Shown: positions 35,938 to 46,831, counted from the first letter of the stretch. The stretch: DNA of 64,000 nucleotides from Vibrio barjaei (GCF_001639065.2 NZ_LQXO02000053.1:186001-250000), one strand, 5' to 3'. The notes: generated by a model from the letters alone, not told the origin. Numbers and translations are program-made.

Positions 35938-36681
35938 TTACTTCTTTACGCAAACCGCTAGAACATTGCCAGATTGCTGATCCCAAGGCGTGATTTTTTC
36001 ATAGTCATGCTCAAACAGATGCACTTCGAATAGCGGTTCTAGCAATGCTTTTAGTTCCTGGATAGTAAAAGCCACCATCGGATGCTCATCAAACCAACTT
36101 TGCGTTTCCTCACCCGTGTTTTTTTCAATGTTAAGCTTAAGTGCCTGACGCTCACCTTGCCCTTCATAATACCAACCTGAACGAAACGTAAATTTACTGC
36201 CTTCACTCTCTGCTGAATGCTGAACAAAAGAATGGTTATTGATTTTCAACCTATCAACCGCATTGAAGCAAAATACGCCACCGACTGACAGAGCATTGAA
36301 CACACTATTGAGGCACTGTTTAAGCTTTTCTATCCCATCACAGTAATGAATCGAATAGAGAAAGCAGGTAATCAAATCAAGTGGTTGTGTAACATTAAAC
36401 TCGCTCATATTTTGTAGCGAAAAATGAGCTTCCGGACATCTAACCGACGCGAAATCCAACATAGGTTGATTGATATCCAAACCACTACTTTGATAACCAT
36501 AATCAATAAAGTGACGGACATGAGGACCTGTACCACATGCTAAATCAAGATGAGTATTTCCTTGGTTTCCAAACAATTGATGCAATCGTTTTACGTTATG
36601 ACTTTGCGCTTGGTAATCAATATCGACACACATTAGGTCGTAGTAACCAGAAAGGTCAGTATAGAGAGAATTGGCGGACAT
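35938..36681 (-). CDS. Class I SAM-dependent methyltransferase
   Basis: This 247-residue protein has the Rossmann SAM-binding motif HLDLACGTGPHVRHF near 43-57, DINQPMLDFA near 68 and the post-motif II stretch LDLITCFLYSIHYC near 98. The acceptor is unknown. It stands alone, with 146 bases to the next gene downstream. Confidence 0.85.
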   Translation of the reverse strand: MSANSLYTDLSGYYDLMCVDIDYQAQSHNVKRLHQLFGNQGNTHLDLACGTGPHVRHFIDYGYQSSGLDINQPMLDFASVRCPEAHFSLQNMSEFNVTQPLDLITCFLYSIHYCDGIEKLKQCLNSVFNALSVGGVFCFNAVDRLKINNHSFVQHSAESEGSKFTFRSGWYYEGQGERQALKLNIEKNTGEETQSWFDEHPMVAFTIQELKALLEPLFEVHLFEHDYEKITPWDQQSGNVLAVCVKK

Positions 36682-36865
36682 GTTTGCCTAGTCGTTGCCG
36701 ACGAAAAACTGCGGGTGGCGCATCCTATACGAAATCAAAGATATTCATAACAAAAAGTTAGCGCCCGAAAACAACTTCTCTACCAATTCACACTTAAAAG
36801 ATAAATAGTAGCTGCTATTCAATACCTTAGAAGTACATTATCGAGTAATCACCAGCCTCAAACGC

Positions 36866-36888
36866 GCTGTAGGAAAAGTCCTAACAGC
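36866..36888 (-). terminator. Weak hairpin after the etfBA operon
   Basis: GCTGTAGGA pairs with TCCTAACAGC with one bulge. It lies about 30 bases past the etfA stop on the minus strand and lacks a clear T run. Confidence 0.3.
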
Positions 36889-36919
36889 AAAGTAGCAACT
36901 TGGTGTTTAACCTAAGCTC

Positions 36920-37864
36920 TTAAGGTACTTTGTCGATAAGCTCCGGCATAATCTCAAACAGGTCTCCTACTAATCCGTAGTCCGCAACTTGGAAAATAGG
37001 CGCTTCAGGATCACTATTTATCGCGACGATCACTTTAGAGTCTTTCATCCCTGCCATGTGTTGGATCGCGCCTGAAATACCGATGGCAATGTACAAATCC
37101 GGTGCGACTATTTTGCCCGTCTGACCAACTTGCAGGTCATTTGAAACAAACCCTGCATCAACCGCAGCTCGCGACGCACCAATAGCACCACCGAGTTTAT
37201 CAGCGAGCTGCTCCACCAAAGTAAAGTTGTCTTTACTGCCTACGCCACGCCCACCTGAAATAACAACACGAGCAGCCGCCAATTCAGGGCGCTCACTTTC
37301 ATTTTGTTGCTGAGAGACAAATGCAGAAAGACCATTCCCAACATCATGACCGCCGACCGTTATCACTGTCGCTTGATTCGCGGGGTCATGCCCCACTGCT
37401 TCAAACGCCGAACCGCGTATCGTCATGAGTATTTTTTCCTCTGTCGACTTCACTTTCGCTAGCGCATTACCGGCATAGATTGGACGGATAACCGTATCTG
37501 CCGTCACAATTTCCACGACATCAGATAGCTGGCCGACGTCGAGCAGCGCAGCAATACGTGGTAGCAGATTTTTTCCAAATGTCGTCGCTGGAGCCAAAAT
37601 ATGTGTAAAGTCTTTGGCAAGCTGCACCGCTATTGGTGCTCCGTTCTCAGCAAGTAAATGACTAAATTGTTCATCGTCGGCGACGATCACTTGCTTGACT
37701 ATATCGCAGTGGCCAATACGTTCTATTACCTCCTGACATTGATGCCCCATGACAAGCACCGAAATGTCACCACCTATTTGCGCCGCTGCGGATAGCGTTT
37801 TAAAGGTATCAAGCGCTACGCTGTGGTTATCGTGCTCTGCAATAACAAGAATTTGCGTATCCAT
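36920..37864 (-). CDS. etfA: Electron transfer flavoprotein alpha subunit
   Basis: ETF alpha binds FAD and, with EtfB, takes electrons from acyl-CoA dehydrogenases. This protein shows [15 protein letters not shown] near 204, [20 protein letters not shown] near 232, [20 protein letters not shown] near 252 and [20 protein letters not shown] near 284, all classical EtfA motifs. The ATG at 37864 has AAGGAG eight bases before it, so I prefer it to the one at 37870. It follows etfB by 27 bases. Confidence 0.96.
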   Translation of the reverse strand: MDTQILVIAEHDNHSVALDTFKTLSAAAQIGGDISVLVMGHQCQEVIERIGHCDIVKQVIVADDEQFSHLLAENGAPIAVQLAKDFTHILAPATTFGKNLLPRIAALLDVGQLSDVVEIVTADTVIRPIYAGNALAKVKSTEEKILMTIRGSAFEAVGHDPANQATVITVGGHDVGNGLSAFVSQQQNESERPELAAARVVISGGRGVGSKDNFTLVEQLADKLGGAIGASRAAVDAGFVSNDLQVGQTGKIVAPDLYIAIGISGAIQHMAGMKDSKVIVAINSDPEAPIFQVADYGLVGDLFEIMPELIDKVP

Positions 37865-37891
37865 AATCATCTCTCCTTGATACTCTTCTGC

Positions 37892-38641
37892 TTAAAGTAC
37901 TTTCGCTTCATTAGTTAACTTATCAATCAGTTCATCCACATTTGCGACTTTCACTCCTGCTGGACGCTCTTTGGGTGCCAAGACTTCTAACATCTGATGT
38001 TTTGGAATCAAATCCACGCCAAATGAATCAATATCGATAACATCAAGTGGCTTGCGTTTGGCTTTCATGATGTTCGGTAAAGAAGCATAACGGGGCTCGT
38101 TCAACCTCAGATCAGTGCTGATGATGGCAGGTAATGTCAGCTTCAAGGTCTCCAATCCCCCGTCGATCTCTCTAGTGACTTCAACATGCTCACTCGATAG
38201 TGCGACTTTAGAAGCAAACGTTCCTTGAGGTCTACTCGTCAAAGCCGCTAGCATTTGTGCGACTTGATTATTGTCCGTATCAATCGATTGTTTACCAAGT
38301 AGAACCAGTGTCGGCTGTTCTTTCTCAACCATCGCTTTCAAGATTTTTGCCACAGCTAAAGGTTCAGGTGATAATGTCGCTTCTATATGAATCGCTCTGT
38401 CAGCCCCCAAAGCAAGGGCATTGCGCAAAGTTTCTTGCACTGCCTTATCACCAATACTCACCACCACTACTTCGTCCACAGAGCCGGACTCTTTGAGTCT
38501 AATGGCTTCTTCCACTGCAATCTCACAGAAAGGGTTCATCGACATTTTGACATTAGCAGTTTCAACACCACTACCGTCTTTATTTACACGCACTTTCACA
38601 TAAGGATCAACGACACGCTTTACAGCAACTAACACTTTCAT
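37892..38641 (-). CDS. etfB: Electron transfer flavoprotein beta subunit
   Basis: This 249-residue protein binds AMP in the ETF heterodimer. It shows [19 protein letters not shown] at the start, [17 protein letters not shown] near 35, [20 protein letters not shown] near 112, and the recognition loop [20 protein letters not shown] near 177 that docks on acyl-CoA dehydrogenases. AAGGAG precedes the ATG. The LiuR-type box about 60 bases upstream suggests control with branched-chain catabolism. Confidence 0.96.
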   Translation of the reverse strand: MKVLVAVKRVVDPYVKVRVNKDGSGVETANVKMSMNPFCEIAVEEAIRLKESGSVDEVVVVSIGDKAVQETLRNALALGADRAIHIEATLSPEPLAVAKILKAMVEKEQPTLVLLGKQSIDTDNNQVAQMLAALTSRPQGTFASKVALSSEHVEVTREIDGGLETLKLTLPAIISTDLRLNEPRYASLPNIMKAKRKPLDVIDIDSFGVDLIPKHQMLEVLAPKERPAGVKVANVDELIDKLTNEAKVL

Positions 38642-38698
38642 ACCGACTCCTTGGATAAAAAGAACAAGCCTAAAGGTTATTATTTGAGCTTAGTAAAG

Positions 38699-38714
38699 TT
38701 TACGTTTACGTCAA
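38699..38714. promoter_or_regulatory. LiuR-type operator between etfBA and ETF-QO
   Basis: TTTACGTTTACGTCAA matches the 16-bp site before the valine operon (48122-48137) at 14 of 16 positions when compared on the opposite strand and keeps the palindromic TTxACGTxxACGTxAA form. It lies 58 bases from the etfB start and about 63 from the ETF-QO start. Confidence 0.65.
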
Positions 38715-38776
38715 CTGCACTATAGTTATACATAGAGTTCCGAAATGGGCCCATTTTGTAAAATTAGGTGGTGAAC

Positions 38777-40444
38777 ATGGAAAGAGAATGCATGGAATTT
38801 GACGTAGTTATAGTTGGTGCCGGCCCAGCGGGCCTTGCTTGTGCCATTCATCTAACACAGCTTGCAACGCAAAACGATACTGAGCTATCGGTGTGCGTGA
38901 TTGAGAAAGGTGCTGAAGTTGGGGCTCATATTCTCTCTGGTGCAGTGTTTGAAACCAGAGCGCTTGATGAGCTTATTCCTGACTGGCAATCACTTAACGC
39001 GCCTGTGCACAATCCTGTGCTGCTAGATGACTTCATCTATCTGACCACACAATACAATCACCTAAACATACCGTCATTTCTAACGCCAGCCACCCTTCAC
39101 AACAACAAATCGAATCACATCATTAGTCTTGGTTTGTTATGTCAGTGGCTTGCAGATCAAGCAGAACGCCTTGGCGTTGAAATCTTTCCTGGCTTTGCAG
39201 CGCAGCACGTTATTTATTCCAATACAGGCGCAGTGGTTGGTGTTTGTACCTCAGATATGGGATTAGATAAGAAAGGAGCACACAAAAGCACGTTTGAAGC
39301 GGGTATCGAATTAAAGGGTAAGTACACAATTTTCGCTGAAGGTGCGCGTGGGCATTTAGGTAAGGAACTTATTCAGAGATTTAAGCTGGATCAGAACAAG
39401 CAACCACAGCATTACGCTTTAGGATTCAAAGAAGTTTGGCAACTTCCCGATGAGCAACCTCACTACGCCAAAGGCAAAGTTATTCATGGTGTCGGTTGGC
39501 CATTACATGACTCTAAAGCCACCGGAGGCAGTTTCGTATACCACTTGGACAATAATCAGATCGCTGTTGGTTTAATCGTCGACCTCAATTACACCAATCC
39601 TCACCTAAGCCCTTTTGACGAATTTCAACGCTTCAAACACCACCCAGCCATTTCGAAATACCTTCACGGTGGTGAACGAATCTCGTTTGGCGCAAGAGCC
39701 ATCGCCAAAGGAGGTCTTCGTTCGCTCCCCAAACAGCAATTTCCTGGCGGTCTGCTCATTGGTTGCGATGCTGGCACCCTTAACATGGGCAAAATAAAAG
39801 GCACCCATACAGCGATGAAATCCGGCATGTTATCTGCTGAGGCGGTCTATCAACAACTCGCCAAGGGATGTGCTCACAATGAGGCCGATTATCAAACCTT
39901 GTTTGAAGCGTCGTGGCTCTACCAAGAACTCAGCGACACACAAAACTTTGGCGCTAATTTGCATCGTTTTGGCGAACCTATCGGCGGCATGCTCAATATG
40001 TTCGAACAAAATGTATGGACACGTCTATTCAAACGCCCCGCTCCTTGGGCAGTGTCAGACACCAATGACGATCACCTACAGTTAGCACATAAAGCCAACG
40101 TTCCTAACATTAGTTACCCAAAACCCGATGGAGTATTAAGTTTTGACAAACCTTCTTCAGTTTATTTGTCTGGTACCCAACATGAAGAGAATCAACCGTG
40201 TCATCTGCAACTTCTGGATGTTAATGTGGTAATCGATAGCCATATTCTACAGTTTGACGAACCTAGTCAGCGCTATTGTCCTGCCGGTGTGTATGAGATT
40301 ATTGAAGTGGAAGGTCACAAACAGCTGCAGATCAATGCCAGTAACTGTTTGCATTGTAAGACGTGCGATATTAAAGACCCATCAGCCAATATAAAATGGA
40401 CCCCACCTGAAGGTGGTGGAGGTCCAAATTATCAAGCTATGTAA
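38777..40444 (+). CDS. Electron transfer flavoprotein:ubiquinone oxidoreductase
   Basis: ETF-QO passes electrons from reduced ETF to the quinone pool. The about 555-residue protein has an N-terminal FAD site (FDVVIVGAGPAGLACAIHL), a GAEVGAHILSGAVFETRAL segment, a membrane-surface quinone region and a C-terminal 4Fe-4S site with Cys in NCLHCKTCDIKDP near 530 plus one upstream Cys (RYCPAGVYE). Full length. I take the ATG at 38777 with AGGTGG before it; an ATG at 38792 is also possible. It is divergent from etfBA across a shared LiuR-type box. Confidence 0.95.
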   Translation: MERECMEFDVVIVGAGPAGLACAIHLTQLATQNDTELSVCVIEKGAEVGAHILSGAVFETRALDELIPDWQSLNAPVHNPVLLDDFIYLTTQYNHLNIPSFLTPATLHNNKSNHIISLGLLCQWLADQAERLGVEIFPGFAAQHVIYSNTGAVVGVCTSDMGLDKKGAHKSTFEAGIELKGKYTIFAEGARGHLGKELIQRFKLDQNKQPQHYALGFKEVWQLPDEQPHYAKGKVIHGVGWPLHDSKATGGSFVYHLDNNQIAVGLIVDLNYTNPHLSPFDEFQRFKHHPAISKYLHGGERISFGARAIAKGGLRSLPKQQFPGGLLIGCDAGTLNMGKIKGTHTAMKSGMLSAEAVYQQLAKGCAHNEADYQTLFEASWLYQELSDTQNFGANLHRFGEPIGGMLNMFEQNVWTRLFKRPAPWAVSDTNDDHLQLAHKANVPNISYPKPDGVLSFDKPSSVYLSGTQHEENQPCHLQLLDVNVVIDSHILQFDEPSQRYCPAGVYEIIEVEGHKQLQINASNCLHCKTCDIKDPSANIKWTPPEGGGGPNYQAM

Positions 40445-40466
40445 TGGTTAATGCGAATAAAGACGA

Positions 40467-41225
40467 TTAAATCACCAAACCACCATCTACTTCGATGACG
40501 CGACCATTCACGTACTCATTCTCCAGTATAAAACGTACCGTATGAGCAATTTCCAACGGATCGGCCATTCGTCTTACTGGAACCATATGCTCAAGCCTTT
40601 CACGAGCTTCTGGCTTCATTTGCGCGGTCATCGATGTCTCAACGACTCCCGGAGCAATTGCAGCAGCGCGAATGCCATAGCGCGCGAGCTCTTTCCCCCA
40701 AACGGAAGCCATGGTTGCCACCGCAGCTTTAGAAGCTGCATAGTTGGTTTGCCCCATATTACCTGCTCTCGACACACTTGAGATGTTGATAATCACGCCT
40801 CTTGAGTCCGTCTCGATCATTTTCACTGCGGCTTCACGTCCACACAAAAACGTACCAGTTAGATTGACGTTAATGACCGAGTTGAACTGGTCCAAAGACA
40901 TCTTAGATATCTCGCCATCTCTCGCCTTAACTAGCATGCCATCACGAAGAATACCGGCATTATTAATCAAACCATTTAGCGCCCCAAAATCAGTGACAAT
41001 GTCACCAAATACAGATTCCACCTGCTCTTCATCGGTCACGTCTACTTGATAGATTTGCGCTTTAACCCCTAAATCCTCACACAACTGTTTGGTCTGTGCC
41101 AACGCTTCAAGGTTCACGTCCATCAAGGCTAGATGCGCTCCTTGTTGTGCAAGACTTGTCGCCATTGTTTGACCTAATCCTTGGCCAGCACCAGTAATGG
41201 CGATAACGCTCTGTTTCAGTTCCAT
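40467..41225 (-). CDS. SDR family dehydrogenase of the valine/isoleucine operon
   Basis: This 252-residue short-chain dehydrogenase has the cofactor site TGAGQGLGQTMA (about 11-22), NNAG near 90, catalytic Ser in ISSVSRAG near 148 and YAASK near 164. In this operon it probably oxidises 2-methyl-3-hydroxybutyryl-CoA in isoleucine breakdown, before the thiolase step. FabG-type reductase activity is the alternative. It is the last gene, and its ATG abuts the mmsB stop. Confidence 0.87.
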   Translation of the reverse strand: MELKQSVIAITGAGQGLGQTMATSLAQQGAHLALMDVNLEALAQTKQLCEDLGVKAQIYQVDVTDEEQVESVFGDIVTDFGALNGLINNAGILRDGMLVKARDGEISKMSLDQFNSVINVNLTGTFLCGREAAVKMIETDSRGVIINISSVSRAGNMGQTNYAASKAAVATMASVWGKELARYGIRAAAIAPGVVETSMTAQMKPEARERLEHMVPVRRMADPLEIAHTVRFILENEYVNGRVIEVDGGLVI

Positions 41226-42149
41226 CTACTTCTCCCTTTCACTACGAAAATACTCAAACAGACTGGAGAAATCTAACTCTGCATTGCCATTATTGTTATG
41301 AAATGCGTAGAGATTACGCGCTAATGCGCCCATAGGAACAGCCGATTGGCTATTAGCCGCTGCCTGCATCCCTAGTCCCAAGTCTTTTGACATCAACTTA
41401 CTCATAAAGCCCGGAGCGTACTGATTGCTCGCTGGAGCGGTTTCCATTACTCCCGGACAAGGGTTATATAGTTCTAAAACCCAGTTTCTTCCAGAGCTCT
41501 GTTGCATAATATTTGATAGTACTTCAGGGTTGAGACCGTTATCGATCCCAAGGCTCAAGGCTTCACAGGTTCCAGACATGACGATACCCAATAACAAGTT
41601 ATTACAAATTTTAGCCATTTGGCCGTCGCCGGCTTGCCCAGCATGGAAGATGTTCTTCCCCATATGAGCCAAGATTTGATTTGAGGTTTCAAACGCTTGA
41701 GCAGAACCACCAACAATAAATGTAAGCGTTCCAGCTTTGGCACCCGCTACTCCACCAGAAACAGGCGCATCAACAAAACTCAATCCCTTTTTGGTCGCCT
41801 CTTTAGCAACTAACTTTGCGGAATCCGGCTCGATTGTCGAAGAATCGATAAGGAATGTACCCGGTTTTACCAGTTTGAGTAGCCCTTCACCTCCATGATG
41901 GTCACCTAAATACACCGCTCGCACATGCTCTCCCGCAGGAAGCATGGTTATTACCGCATCAACATTTTCAACCGCAGCTTCTAGACTGTTAAATGCCTTC
42001 GCACCGGCAGACTCAAGCTTCTTTGCAAGCTCAGGGACAAGATCAAAGACATTGACGGATAAACCGGCTTTTAACAGGTTTTCCACCATAGGACCGCCCA
42101 TGTTACCAAGCCCCACAAACGCAATGGTGTTACATTCTGACTGATTCAT
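41226..42149 (-). CDS. mmsB: 3-hydroxyisobutyrate dehydrogenase
   Basis: MmsB oxidises 3-hydroxyisobutyrate to methylmalonate semialdehyde with NAD+. This 307-residue protein shows the Rossmann site IAFVGLGNMGGPMVENLLKA near 9-28, FVDAPVSGGVAGAKAGTLTF near 124 and the catalytic Lys in GQMAKICNNLL near 178. The start at 42149 has TAAGGAG six to nine bases upstream; a longer frame to 42206 overlaps the previous gene and looks false. Confidence 0.95.
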   Translation of the reverse strand: MNQSECNTIAFVGLGNMGGPMVENLLKAGLSVNVFDLVPELAKKLESAGAKAFNSLEAAVENVDAVITMLPAGEHVRAVYLGDHHGGEGLLKLVKPGTFLIDSSTIEPDSAKLVAKEATKKGLSFVDAPVSGGVAGAKAGTLTFIVGGSAQAFETSNQILAHMGKNIFHAGQAGDGQMAKICNNLLLGIVMSGTCEALSLGIDNGLNPEVLSNIMQQSSGRNWVLELYNPCPGVMETAPASNQYAPGFMSKLMSKDLGLGMQAAANSQSAVPMGALARNLYAFHNNNGNAELDFSSLFEYFRSEREK

Positions 42150-42160
42150 AGCGCTTCTCC

Positions 42161-43291
42161 TTAAACGCGACCAAGCTGAAATAGAGGGTGTTCTTGCTCT
42201 CGCCATAATGAGGTAAACAACTCGTCAATTACGGCTTTATCAACTGAGTTAATGTTTGGATACTTCCAATGCGGCGCGCCGTCTTTGTCAACTAGACGTG
42301 AACGCACCCCTTCTTCAAATTCCCCTAACGTGGCGCTCCTAACACCGAGAATGAGTTCGAGTCGAAAACAATCCGCAAGCGATAAATGGCTATAGTCGTT
42401 AATTTGTCGAAAACAGATGTGAGCAGTAATAGGACTGCCTCCTGTTAGGTTATGTTTTGCTGCAGCCAACCACTTTTCGTTACCAGGTAACGCCATGATA
42501 TTAGTGAACACCATCCCGATGTCGGTTGCGTTGCATGCCGTACAAATATCATTCAAGCGCGGTTTCAACTGCGGTGCTGGCAAGTAGGACTTATCTTTGG
42601 CGGCCAACTTCTCCAAACATTCGGAGATAAATTCGTAACTATCTTCGACACAGTTCCAATCTGTTTCTTGCAACTGAATAACTAGCTTTTCTTTAGCATC
42701 AGGGACAACTAAATGGTCAGCCATATGAATGTCCATCGCATCCGTAGCATTAAACATGACACCAGTTAGTCCTAGAAACAGGCCTAGTCGGTCCTCAAGT
42801 TGGTTAAGGAAATAAGTAGCACCCACATCGGGGAACAGACCGATGCTAATTTCTGGCATGGCTAAGCGTGATGTCGAAGTCACAACCTTATGACTTGTTC
42901 CCATGAAGAGCCCCATCCCTCCACCCATCACAATGCCATCACCCCAACCAATAATAGGTTTACAGTAGGTATGAATTAGGTAGTCGCATTCATATTCCAC
43001 ACTAAAAAACTGCTCGCAGTACGCTTTGGCCACATCTGCTGGTTCTGTTTTCATCACGGTGTGCATGGCCCGTACATCGCCACCCGCACAGAACGCCTTT
43101 TCACCCGCACCGTCCAAAATCACACACACCACTCGCTCATCCTGATGCCACTTTTCGAGTTGTTGTTTCAGTAGCACAATCATATTGTGAGTGAGTGCAT
43201 TTAATGAGCCACTGTTATCTAGCGTGGCAATAGCAACAACATTATCGTCTTCACCACAGGGAAGTTCTTGAAAGTTAACCGTATCTGACAT
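42161..43291 (-). CDS. 3-hydroxyisobutyryl-CoA hydrolase (crotonase family)
   Basis: This 376-residue protein is longer than a simple enoyl-CoA hydratase, as is normal for HIBCH. It shows FCAGGDVRAMHTVMK near 65, WGDGIVMGGGMGLFMG near 121 and RLAMPEISIGLFPDVGATYF near 142 with the catalytic Glu. It releases 3-hydroxyisobutyrate, protecting the cell from methacrylyl-CoA build-up. CTAGGAG precedes the ATG. Confidence 0.93.
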   Translation of the reverse strand: MSDTVNFQELPCGEDDNVVAIATLDNSGSLNALTHNMIVLLKQQLEKWHQDERVVCVILDGAGEKAFCAGGDVRAMHTVMKTEPADVAKAYCEQFFSVEYECDYLIHTYCKPIIGWGDGIVMGGGMGLFMGTSHKVVTSTSRLAMPEISIGLFPDVGATYFLNQLEDRLGLFLGLTGVMFNATDAMDIHMADHLVVPDAKEKLVIQLQETDWNCVEDSYEFISECLEKLAAKDKSYLPAPQLKPRLNDICTACNATDIGMVFTNIMALPGNEKWLAAAKHNLTGGSPITAHICFRQINDYSHLSLADCFRLELILGVRSATLGEFEEGVRSRLVDKDGAPHWKYPNINSVDKAVIDELFTSLWREQEHPLFQLGRV

Positions 43292-43300
43292 TTTGCTCTC

Positions 43301-44083
43301 CTAGCTGTTCTTCCATTCAGGTGGTCTTTTTTCTAGAAAAGCATTCACCCCCTCTCGCTGATCGTCGGTATCGAATAATCGAATGAACAGCTCTCTCTCC
43401 TTGACTAACCCATAAGATATAAAATCGTGTCGATTAGACTGAATCAACGTCTTGCATGCCGTTACTGAACTCGGTGATTGATGAGCAACTTGTTCTGCCA
43501 ATGCTACCGCGGTAGACAATGCATCACCCCTTTCGACAATCTCTTCAATCAACCTAATATCCAGTGCTTTTTGTGCCGATACTTGCTCTCCACACAAAAT
43601 GATTCGTTTAGCCCAACCTTCACCTACCAGAGCAGTAAGGTTTTGTGTTCCTCCCGCACAAGGTAACAAACCGACTTTGGCCTCTGGAAGTGCCAAAATG
43701 GCTTGTTGCTCTGCGATTCGAATATCACAAGCGAGTGCCACTTCTAAACCACCACCCATCGCATAGCCGTTAATGGCTGCAATAGACACGCCGCAAAAAC
43801 CAGACAGTGCCTCAAACGCTTCACCGAACACTCGTGACATGGTGCAAGCACTTTCTTTGTCCCCTTGAGCAAACACCTTCAAATCAGCGCCGGCGGAAAA
43901 GAATTTGTCACCGTCCCCGGTAATAACCAGCGCATAGACATCTTTGTTATCGTTTAGCTCAATTATTAGTTGTTTAAGACGAACTAAGCTTTCACAAGTC
44001 CATGTATTAGCGGGTGGGTTGGACATGGTTAATACAGCCACATGGTTATCAATGGTATAAGGAATCGAATTGACCTCTGACAT
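43301..44083 (-). CDS. Enoyl-CoA hydratase of the valine operon
   Basis: This 260-residue crotonase shows FSAGADLKVFAQGDK near 62, INGYAMGGGLEVALACDIRI near 104 (with one catalytic Glu) and LPEAKVGLLPCAGGTQNL near 131 with a second Glu. In this context it hydrates methacrylyl-CoA, and maybe tiglyl-CoA. GGAGGAAAC is the ribosome site. Confidence 0.9.
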   Translation of the reverse strand: MSEVNSIPYTIDNHVAVLTMSNPPANTWTCESLVRLKQLIIELNDNKDVYALVITGDGDKFFSAGADLKVFAQGDKESACTMSRVFGEAFEALSGFCGVSIAAINGYAMGGGLEVALACDIRIAEQQAILALPEAKVGLLPCAGGTQNLTALVGEGWAKRIILCGEQVSAQKALDIRLIEEIVERGDALSTAVALAEQVAHQSPSSVTACKTLIQSNRHDFISYGLVKERELFIRLFDTDDQREGVNAFLEKRPPEWKNS

Positions 44084-44107
44084 CTTGTTTCCTCCGCGTT
44101 GAATGCG

Positions 44108-45262
44108 TTACTCAATAGCGAATGCGTCGCTTAGGACCCGTCTTGCGATGATCAAACGCATAATCTCGTTAGTCCCTTCTAAGATTTGATGCACTCTTAC
44201 ATCTCTGAAATGACGCTCAAGCGAGTATTCTTTGATGTATCCGTAACCACCAAAGAGTTGCAACACACCGTCACACACTTTAAATCCGACATCCGTAGCA
44301 AATCGTTTCGCCATGGCGCAATAGGTCGTCGCATCTGGATGCTGGTTATCTAGTTTAAATGCCGCCAAACGTACCATTTGTCTCGCCGCAACCAACTCCG
44401 TTGCCAAATCTGCCAACTTAAACTGCAATGCTTGAAACTGACTTAAACTACTTCCAAACTGCTTCCGTTCATGGAGATACTGAGCAGCTTGGTTTAAAGC
44501 ATGCTGCGCCGTCCCTACGGAACACGTCGCGATATTGATTCGCCCGCCATCCAACCCTTTCATGGCAAAGGTAAAGCCTTGTCCTTCTTCACCTAAGCGA
44601 TATTGCGCTGGGACAACGACGCTATCGAATGTGATGGCTCGCGTTGGTTGGCTATTCCAGCCCATTTTAGGCTCTTTGCGCCCATAACTGATTCCATCAC
44701 AGTCTGCTGGTACAACAAATGCCGAAATCCCTTTAGCACCAGCGCCACCCGTTCTTGCCATTACTACTAGTACATCGGTCTCTCCACCTCCTGAAATAAA
44801 GGCTTTTGAACCGTTAATGATGTAGCTGTCGTCTTGTCTCTCGGCAGTTGTCAGCAATGAAGCTGCATCTGAGCCCGCAGTTGCCTCCGTCAGACAGTAA
44901 GAACCCAGCCAATCTCCACTAATTAAACTAGGACAAAACGCCTGCTTAGCCTCTTCTGTACCAAAACTGGCTACCATCCATGTCACCATATTATGGATGG
45001 TCATAAAGGCCGTGGTGGACGTACAACCCATGCTTAACTTTTCAAACACAATAGAAGAGTCAAGACGACTTAACTCTAAACCGCCTTCTTTTTCTGGTGT
45101 ATACAGTGCCAAAAAGCCCAACTCACCAGCTTGCTTTAACACGTCTTTAGGGAAGATACATTCTTCGTCCCATTGTGCTGCATTAGGCATTAAGTGCTCA
45201 TTGGCAAACTGAAAAGCCGTCTCCGAAAACGCTCTTTGATCTTCATTCAGTTCAAAATCCAT
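44108..45262 (-). CDS. Acyl-CoA dehydrogenase (isobutyryl-CoA type)
   Basis: This 384-residue flavoenzyme shows YCLTEATAGSDAASL near 125, the FAD segment INGSKAFISGG near 150, ERKQFGSSLSQFQALQFKLA near 277 and QLFGGYGYIKEYSLERHFRD near 335 with EGTNEIMR near 362 holding the catalytic Glu. In operon context, it most likely acts on isobutyryl-CoA or 2-methylbutyryl-CoA, giving electrons to ETF. Confidence 0.9.
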   Translation of the reverse strand: MDFELNEDQRAFSETAFQFANEHLMPNAAQWDEECIFPKDVLKQAGELGFLALYTPEKEGGLELSRLDSSIVFEKLSMGCTSTTAFMTIHNMVTWMVASFGTEEAKQAFCPSLISGDWLGSYCLTEATAGSDAASLLTTAERQDDSYIINGSKAFISGGGETDVLVVMARTGGAGAKGISAFVVPADCDGISYGRKEPKMGWNSQPTRAITFDSVVVPAQYRLGEEGQGFTFAMKGLDGGRINIATCSVGTAQHALNQAAQYLHERKQFGSSLSQFQALQFKLADLATELVAARQMVRLAAFKLDNQHPDATTYCAMAKRFATDVGFKVCDGVLQLFGGYGYIKEYSLERHFRDVRVHQILEGTNEIMRLIIARRVLSDAFAIE

Positions 45263-45321
45263 AGCATTACCTCACCATCCACTTACATGATTCAAGCGCT
45301 CTACGATTTCCCGCAGAGAAA

Positions 45322-46815
45322 CTACTTAAGTTGAATCGTCAAATTAGGTCCATCAGGAATATCATCGTCAAACCAACGCGACGTGACGGTTTTGGTTTCC
45401 GTGTAGAACCGCACGGCTTGCTTACCGTAAGCGTGTAAATCACCATAAAAACTCCCCCGCCATCCGGTGAAAGAGAAAAATGGTAACGGCACGGGAATAG
45501 GAACATTGATCCCCACCTGACCGACAAGCACTTCGTGTTGATATTTCCTTGCAGCAGCGCCACTAGCGGTGAAAATTGAGGTACCGTTGCCGTAAGGGTT
45601 TCGATTTACTAACTCAAGTGCCTCCTCAAGCGTCTCCACTTCAAGACACACTAAAACCGGACCGAAAATTTCTTGTTGGTAAATAGACATATCAGTCGTA
45701 ACACCACTAAACAACGTTGGCCCAACCCAATTACCATTGGGATAGCCATCTACTTTACAGTGACTGCCATCAAGTTCGCATACCGCTCCAGCTTGCTTGC
45801 CTTCCTCAATAAAAGACAAAACCCGCTGCTTAGCCTGATGGCTGATTAATGGACCGTATGCGGCTTCAGGATCCTCTTTGGATCCAGGTTTGATTTTCGC
45901 CATTTCAACTTTAAGTTCGGCTATCCATTGCTTAGAGGAGCCAACAAATACCGCGACTGAAATCGCCATACATCGTTGACCCGCCGCTCCGACGGATGAG
46001 CCTACAAGATTACTTATCACTTGAGCTTTATTGGCATCGGGCATAATCACCATATGGTTCTTTGCACCAGCAAATGCTTGAACCCGTTTATGGTGTTGAG
46101 TACCTACTTGATAGATGTATTGCGCGGTCGGTACCGAGCCCACAAATGATATGGCTTTGATATCTGGGTGTTCCAGCAAATAATCTACTTGAGGCTTAGT
46201 GCCATGAATAACTTGAAGAACTCCGCTAGGCGCACCCGCCTGCTGAAATAACTCGGCGAGCAAAATCGATGTTAGCGGCACCTGTTCAGAGGGTTTAAGG
46301 ATAAAGCTGTTTCCGGCCGCAATCGCAATAGGAAACATCCAAAGCGGAATCATGGCAGGAAAGTTGAAAGGCGTGATGCCACAGCAAACGCCAAGAGGCT
46401 GAACAATAGAATAGCCATCTATGTCCGTCGCTACATTCTCGACGGTCTCTCCCATCATATTACTGGCAATATTGGCTGCTTGCTCTACGACTTCAATGCC
46501 ACGCCAAACATCTCCCTTAGCATCCGCCAATGTTTTACCTGTCTCTTTTGAAAGCAGTTCAGCGATATCATCATGATTTTTCTTGAGCAAATGCTGGTAA
46601 CGAAGCATCACTCTCGCACGCTCAGAAATAGGCACGTCTTTCCAATCTTTTTGCGCTTGTACGGCACTTTCAATAGCACGCTGCATCTCTATTTCTAGCG
46701 TAACTGGTACAGAGCCAATGATTTCATTGGTCGCTGGGTTGGTGACGTCTAACCATTCAGATGCTGATGATTGACGGCATTCACCGTCGATAAACAAAGG
46801 CACTTTCTCACTCAT
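45322..46815 (-). CDS. mmsA: CoA-acylating methylmalonate-semialdehyde dehydrogenase
   Basis: MmsA turns methylmalonate semialdehyde into propionyl-CoA, CO2 and NADH. This 497-residue aldehyde dehydrogenase shows [20 protein letters not shown] near 137, [12 protein letters not shown] near 223 and the catalytic Cys in [17 protein letters not shown] near 282. It is of full length and lacks the usual Glu general base, in the manner of CoA-acylating members. Confidence 0.95.
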   Translation of the reverse strand: MSEKVPLFIDGECRQSSASEWLDVTNPATNEIIGSVPVTLEIEMQRAIESAVQAQKDWKDVPISERARVMLRYQHLLKKNHDDIAELLSKETGKTLADAKGDVWRGIEVVEQAANIASNMMGETVENVATDIDGYSIVQPLGVCCGITPFNFPAMIPLWMFPIAIAAGNSFILKPSEQVPLTSILLAELFQQAGAPSGVLQVIHGTKPQVDYLLEHPDIKAISFVGSVPTAQYIYQVGTQHHKRVQAFAGAKNHMVIMPDANKAQVISNLVGSSVGAAGQRCMAISVAVFVGSSKQWIAELKVEMAKIKPGSKEDPEAAYGPLISHQAKQRVLSFIEEGKQAGAVCELDGSHCKVDGYPNGNWVGPTLFSGVTTDMSIYQQEIFGPVLVCLEVETLEEALELVNRNPYGNGTSIFTASGAAARKYQHEVLVGQVGINVPIPVPLPFFSFTGWRGSFYGDLHAYGKQAVRFYTETKTVTSRWFDDDIPDGPNLTIQLK

Positions 46816-46831
46816 GATCTCCCTCTCCGTA